A DNA stretch of 6,362 bases from an uncultured Micrococcus sp. (lineage in GTDB: Bacteria > Actinomycetota > Actinomycetes > Actinomycetales > Micrococcaceae): assembly GCA_946222435.1 (NCBI GenBank), contig CAMIOJ010000126.1, forward strand, positions 1-6,362, given 5' to 3'. Below the pieces are notes generated by a model that was not told the origin of the DNA, made no database searches, and saw only the letters and a program-made list of their open reading frames with translations. Positions 5,657 to 6,362 of this stretch are shown here, piece by piece (position 1 is the first letter of the stretch; the number at the start of each line of letters is the position of its first letter). The position numbers were made by a program, and so were the translations under genes.

Positions 5657-6362
5657 GCCTGGTCACCGCGCAGGGTCTCGGCCTGGATCTGCGCCAGCTC
5701 GGCGGTGCCGGCCAGCGCGAGGTCCAGGAGCGTGTCCAGCTCCTCGCGGCGGAACGGAGCACCCTCCGCGGTGCCCTGCACCTCCACGAAGTCGCCGGAG
5801 CCGGTGACCACGACGTTCATGTCCGTCTCCGCCTTCACGTCCTCCACATAGGGCAGGTCCAGGACGGGGACACCGTCCACGATGCCCACGGAGATCGCCG
5901 AGACGGAGTCCTTGAGGACCTTCGCGTCGCGCTTCACATGGCCTTCACGGCGGGCCCACTCGACGGCGTCGGCGAGCGCCACGTAGGCGCCGGTGATCGA
6001 GGCGGTGCGGGTGCCGCCGTCGGCGTCCAGGACGTCGCAGTCCAGGACGATGGTGTTCTCGCCGAGGGCGTCCATGTCGATCACGGCGCGCAGGGAGCGT
6101 CCGATGAGGCGGGAGATCTCATGGGTGCGGCCGCCGATCTTGCCCTTGATGGACTCACGGGTGTTGCGGGAGTCCGTGGCGCGCGGGAGCATCGCATACT
6201 CGGCGGTGACCCAGCCGGTGCCCTCCCCCTTGAGCCAGCGCGGCACGCCCTCGGTGAAGGAGGCGGTGCAGAGCACGCGGGTGTTGCCGAACTCGATCAG
6301 CGCCGACCCCTCGGCCTGCCGGGACCAGCCCCGGGTGATGGTGATGGGGCGCAGCTCGTCGA
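5653..6362 (-). CDS. rph: Ribonuclease PH (N-terminus cut by window edge)
   Basis: RNase PH is a phosphate-dependent 3'-5' exoribonuclease that trims tRNA 3' ends and works as a hexameric ring in the cytoplasm. The visible 235 residues begin at DELRPITITRGW, which aligns with about residue 9 of the E. coli enzyme, so only some 8-10 residues and the start codon are missing. Family blocks present are EGSALIEFGNTRVLCTASF, EGVPRWLKGEGTGWVTAEY, GKIGGRTHEISRLIGRSLRAV, CDVLDADGGTRTASITGAYVAL (with the phosphate-binding Arg of GGTRTAS), AETDMNVVVTG in the metal-binding region, and VEVQGTAEGAPF. Nothing is missing or altered in these blocks, so the enzyme should be active. A methionine at 6276 is internal, not the start. 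The stop overlaps the rdgB GTG by 4 nt, making this the upstream gene of the rph-rdgB-exonuclease operon. The operon promoter is outside the window. Confidence 0.97.
   Translation of the reverse strand, partial: DELRPITITRGWSRQAEGSALIEFGNTRVLCTASFTEGVPRWLKGEGTGWVTAEYAMLPRATDSRNTRESIKGKIGGRTHEISRLIGRSLRAVIDMDALGENTIVLDCDVLDADGGTRTASITGAYVALADAVEWARREGHVKRDAKVLKDSVSAISVGIVDGVPVLDLPYVEDVKAETDMNVVVTGSGDFVEVQGTAEGAPFRREELDTLLDLALAGTAELAQIQAETLRGDQA
5663..5667 (-). promoter_or_regulatory. Weak ribosome binding site of rdgB
   Basis: On the minus strand this reads GGTGA, 6 nt before the GTG start of rdgB. It matches only part of the Shine-Dalgarno consensus, so translation of rdgB probably relies mainly on coupling to rph through the 4-nt overlap. 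Confidence 0.4.

Noticed and set aside
6274..6276. Methionine at 6276 as the RNase PH start
   Set aside because: Conserved RNase PH sequence (DELRPITITRGW and EGSALIEFGNTRV) continues in frame upstream to the window edge, so this codon is internal.

Overview
The window is very GC-rich, tightly packed bacterial chromosome with almost no non-coding DNA. The base composition, the codons ending in G or C, the gene content and two promoters with the leaderless layout all point to a high-GC actinobacterium. Micrococcaceae (Micrococcus-like) is my best guess; the genus is an inference from overall impression, not a proven match.

Layout, left to right. (1) Positions 1-2621, minus strand: sbcD (complete) followed by sbcC (N-terminal 470 codons; the rest lies beyond position 1). 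They overlap by 4 nt and encode the SbcCD (Rad50/Mre11-type) DNA-end and hairpin nuclease. (2) Positions 2622-2698: a 77-nt divergent intergenic region, the only real non-coding stretch. It holds two back-to-back -10 elements, each 7 nt from the ATG it serves. (3) Positions 2699-3850, plus strand: a complete ADP-ribosylglycohydrolase of the ARH/DraG family, alone on its strand. (4) Positions 3855-6362, minus strand: an operon transcribed rph (5' end cut by the window edge) - rdgB - DEDDh exonuclease with a C-terminal BRCT domain. Each gene overlaps the next by 4 nt. This operon converges on the glycohydrolase gene with only 4 nt between stop codons.

The operon combines tRNA 3'-end trimming (RNase PH), removal of ITP/XTP and their deoxy forms from the nucleotide pool (RdgB) and a proofreading-type 3'-5' exonuclease. 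The left side adds a double-strand-break nuclease. The window therefore reads as a genome-maintenance neighbourhood with an ADP-ribose-removing enzyme placed between two DNA and nucleotide processing units. No mobile element, RNA gene, CRISPR array or toxin gene was seen. Most of the window is ordinary housekeeping. The points worth a second look are the symmetric divergent promoter region, an Ala where RdgB enzymes usually have an acidic metal ligand, the exonuclease-BRCT fusion and its operon position, and the uncharacterised target of the glycohydrolase.
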